A stretch of 64,000 nt of DNA, taken from positions 25,154-89,153 of the forward strand of contig JANOAX010000170.1 in assembly GCA_031411335.1 (NCBI GenBank), written 5' to 3'. Numbering within the stretch: position 1 is the stretch's first letter; every line of letters begins with the position of its first letter. The DNA comes from JAJTFW01 sp031411335. GTDB taxonomy: Bacteria > Bacteroidota > Bacteroidia > AKYH767-A > OLB10. The notes beneath the pieces were generated by a model. The model did not search any database, had not been told where the DNA came from, and saw nothing but the letters and a program-made list of their open reading frames with translations. Below are positions 62,928-64,000 of the stretch, one piece after another. The translations under genes and the position numbers were made by a program.

Positions 62928-64000
62928 ATGCAAAAAATAAAGAATTATATCAACGGCGTTTTAGTTGAACCCATCTCTGGAAAGTACCTAGACAATTACA
63001 ATCCTTCAACTGGAAAGGTGTATAGTTTGATTCCGGATAGTGATGAGCAAGATGTTGAGCTCGCGGTAAAAGCAGCACAAGACGCGTTTCCGATATGGAG
63101 TGCATTGCCAACACAAAAACGTTCTGCGTTATTAATTCGATTAAGTGAATTAATCGAAAAAAATCTAGAAAAATTTGCAGTTGCTGAATCTGTTGACAAT
63201 GGTAAGCCAGTATGGTTAGCAAGAACTGTAGATATTCCAAGAGCGGTTGACAATTTTCATTTTTATGCAACGGCTGCATTGCATCAAAGCACAGAAACGC
63301 ATTCGATGGGAGATGTCGCATTGAATTATACACTCAGAACTCCCATTGGAATTGCAGGATGTATATCGCCTTGGAATCTTCCTTTGTATTTATTCTCTTG
63401 GAAAATTGCTCCTGCATTGGCTTCCGGAAATTGTGTGGTAGCCAAGCCCAGTGAAATCACACCCATGACGGCCTATTTGCTTTCCGAATTAGCGATTGAA
63501 GCAGGAATTCCAGCAGGGGTACTGAACATTGTTCACGGATTGGGAACGAAAGTAGGATCTGCTATTGTTGCTCACCCAAAAATTCAAGCAATATCATTTA
63601 CGGGCGGAACTAAAACCGGAGAACATATTGCTCGAGTAGCTGCGCCCATGTTTAAAAAACTTTCTTTAGAGTTAGGAGGGAAAAATCCAAATATTATTTT
63701 CGCGGATTGTGATTTTGAAAAAGCGGTAAAAACTACAGTACGTTCTTCCTTTGCCAACCAAGGTGAAATTTGTTTATGTGGATCGCGTATTTTTATTGAG
63801 AGACCGTTGTATGAAAAATTTAAAGTTGCATTTTTAGAAGAAGTAAAAAAACTCAAGGTAGGAGATCCTTCCGATGACAAAAATTGGTTAGGAGCCATTG
63901 TTTCTAAACCACACATGGAAAAAATTCTATCCTATATTGAGTTAGCACAAGAAGAAGGAGGAAAAATTCTACACGGAGGAAATCGAGTTCAGTTAGATGG
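62928..64000 (+). CDS. Aldehyde dehydrogenase, 2-aminomuconate-semialdehyde-dehydrogenase-like (3' end cut by window)
   Basis: 357 codons from the ATG at 62928; the frame is open at the right edge. ALDH features: SPWNLPLYLFSWKIAPALASGN, FTGGTKTGE (NAD site), LELGGKNP (general-base Glu) and the nucleophile Cys in NQGEICLCGS. The GEICLC signature with GSRIF is characteristic of 2-hydroxymuconate- and 2-aminomuconate-semialdehyde dehydrogenases (ALDH8A1-like). With 3-hydroxyanthranilate dioxygenase upstream, the likely substrate is 2-aminomuconate 6-semialdehyde. The first 170 bases before it (62756-62927) are a spacer from the divergent nuclease-like gene. Confidence 0.9.
   Translation, partial: MQKIKNYINGVLVEPISGKYLDNYNPSTGKVYSLIPDSDEQDVELAVKAAQDAFPIWSALPTQKRSALLIRLSELIEKNLEKFAVAESVDNGKPVWLARTVDIPRAVDNFHFYATAALHQSTETHSMGDVALNYTLRTPIGIAGCISPWNLPLYLFSWKIAPALASGNCVVAKPSEITPMTAYLLSELAIEAGIPAGVLNIVHGLGTKVGSAIVAHPKIQAISFTGGTKTGEHIARVAAPMFKKLSLELGGKNPNIIFADCDFEKAVKTTVRSSFANQGEICLCGSRIFIERPLYEKFKVAFLEEVKKLKVGDPSDDKNWLGAIVSKPHMEKILSYIELAQEEGGKILHGGNRVQLD

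Noticed and set aside
1..64000. Prophage, plasmid or conjugative element
   Set aside because: No integrase, replication, capsid or mobilisation gene was found; the gene content is chromosomal.

Overview
The window is AT-rich DNA (roughly 35-40% G+C by eye) from a member of the phylum Bacteroidota. The evidence is: many secreted giants ending in type IX secretion system (T9SS) C-terminal sorting domains; a PorW/SprE-like T9SS lipoprotein; start regions with TAnnTTTG promoter elements, often almost touching the start codon; and housekeeping genes typical of the phylum (yicC-gmk-nadD, K+-dependent membrane pyrophosphatase, scpA, lepA, hemW, metF, purQ). I cannot place it below phylum from the sequence alone. 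No rRNA, tRNA, CRISPR array, transposase or phage gene was seen.

Layout. 1-3.75 kb: a 3'-truncated secreted protein with a lysyl-oxidase-like domain. 4.0-7.9 kb: leftward operon of a TMTC-like membrane TPR protein, a lipoprotein and a thioredoxin-fold protein. 8.2-12.7 kb: small envelope proteins and the operon yidD-like, two DUF5683-like genes, WD40. 12.7-15.4 kb: membrane pyrophosphatase with a 169-residue Cys-rich tail. 16.3-22.9 kb: T9SS cargo and envelope proteins. 23-26.6 kb: sprE/porW-like gene followed by a membrane LytTR regulator. 26.7-31.5 kb: M23 peptidase, AsmA-like protein, histidine kinase. 31.6-33.7 kb: a T9SS cargo gene bracketed by a 115-bp direct repeat. 33.8-37.5 kb: hemW, a cyclase-family hydrolase, a lipoprotein interrupted by an in-frame TGA, an ArsC/Spx-like protein and an EamA transporter. 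37.7-43.2 kb: GNAT, yicC-gmk-nadD, purQ, an outer-membrane protein, metF. 43.5-51.5 kb: an ECF sigma factor, a membrane protein resembling an anti-sigma factor that itself ends in a type B T9SS domain, and two paralogous giant cargo proteins. 52-57.8 kb: lepA, envelope proteins, scpA and a UPF0104-type membrane protein. 57.8-64 kb: 3-hydroxyanthranilate dioxygenase, an atypical SDR, a DUF4258 protein, a secreted nuclease-like protein and a 2-aminomuconate-semialdehyde-dehydrogenase-like gene cut by the right edge, together suggesting a kynurenine catabolic locus.

How the parts fit. The dominant theme is surface export: at least six T9SS cargo proteins, one T9SS component and two regulators next to them (LytTR behind sprE; the sigma/anti-sigma-like pair in front of a cargo gene). 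The most unusual items are the lysyl-oxidase-like cargo with copper-ligand and cofactor residues in place, the Cys-rich pyrophosphatase tail, and the anti-sigma-like protein carrying a cargo-sorting domain. Intergenic DNA carries several degenerate repeat families that recur across the window in both orientations.
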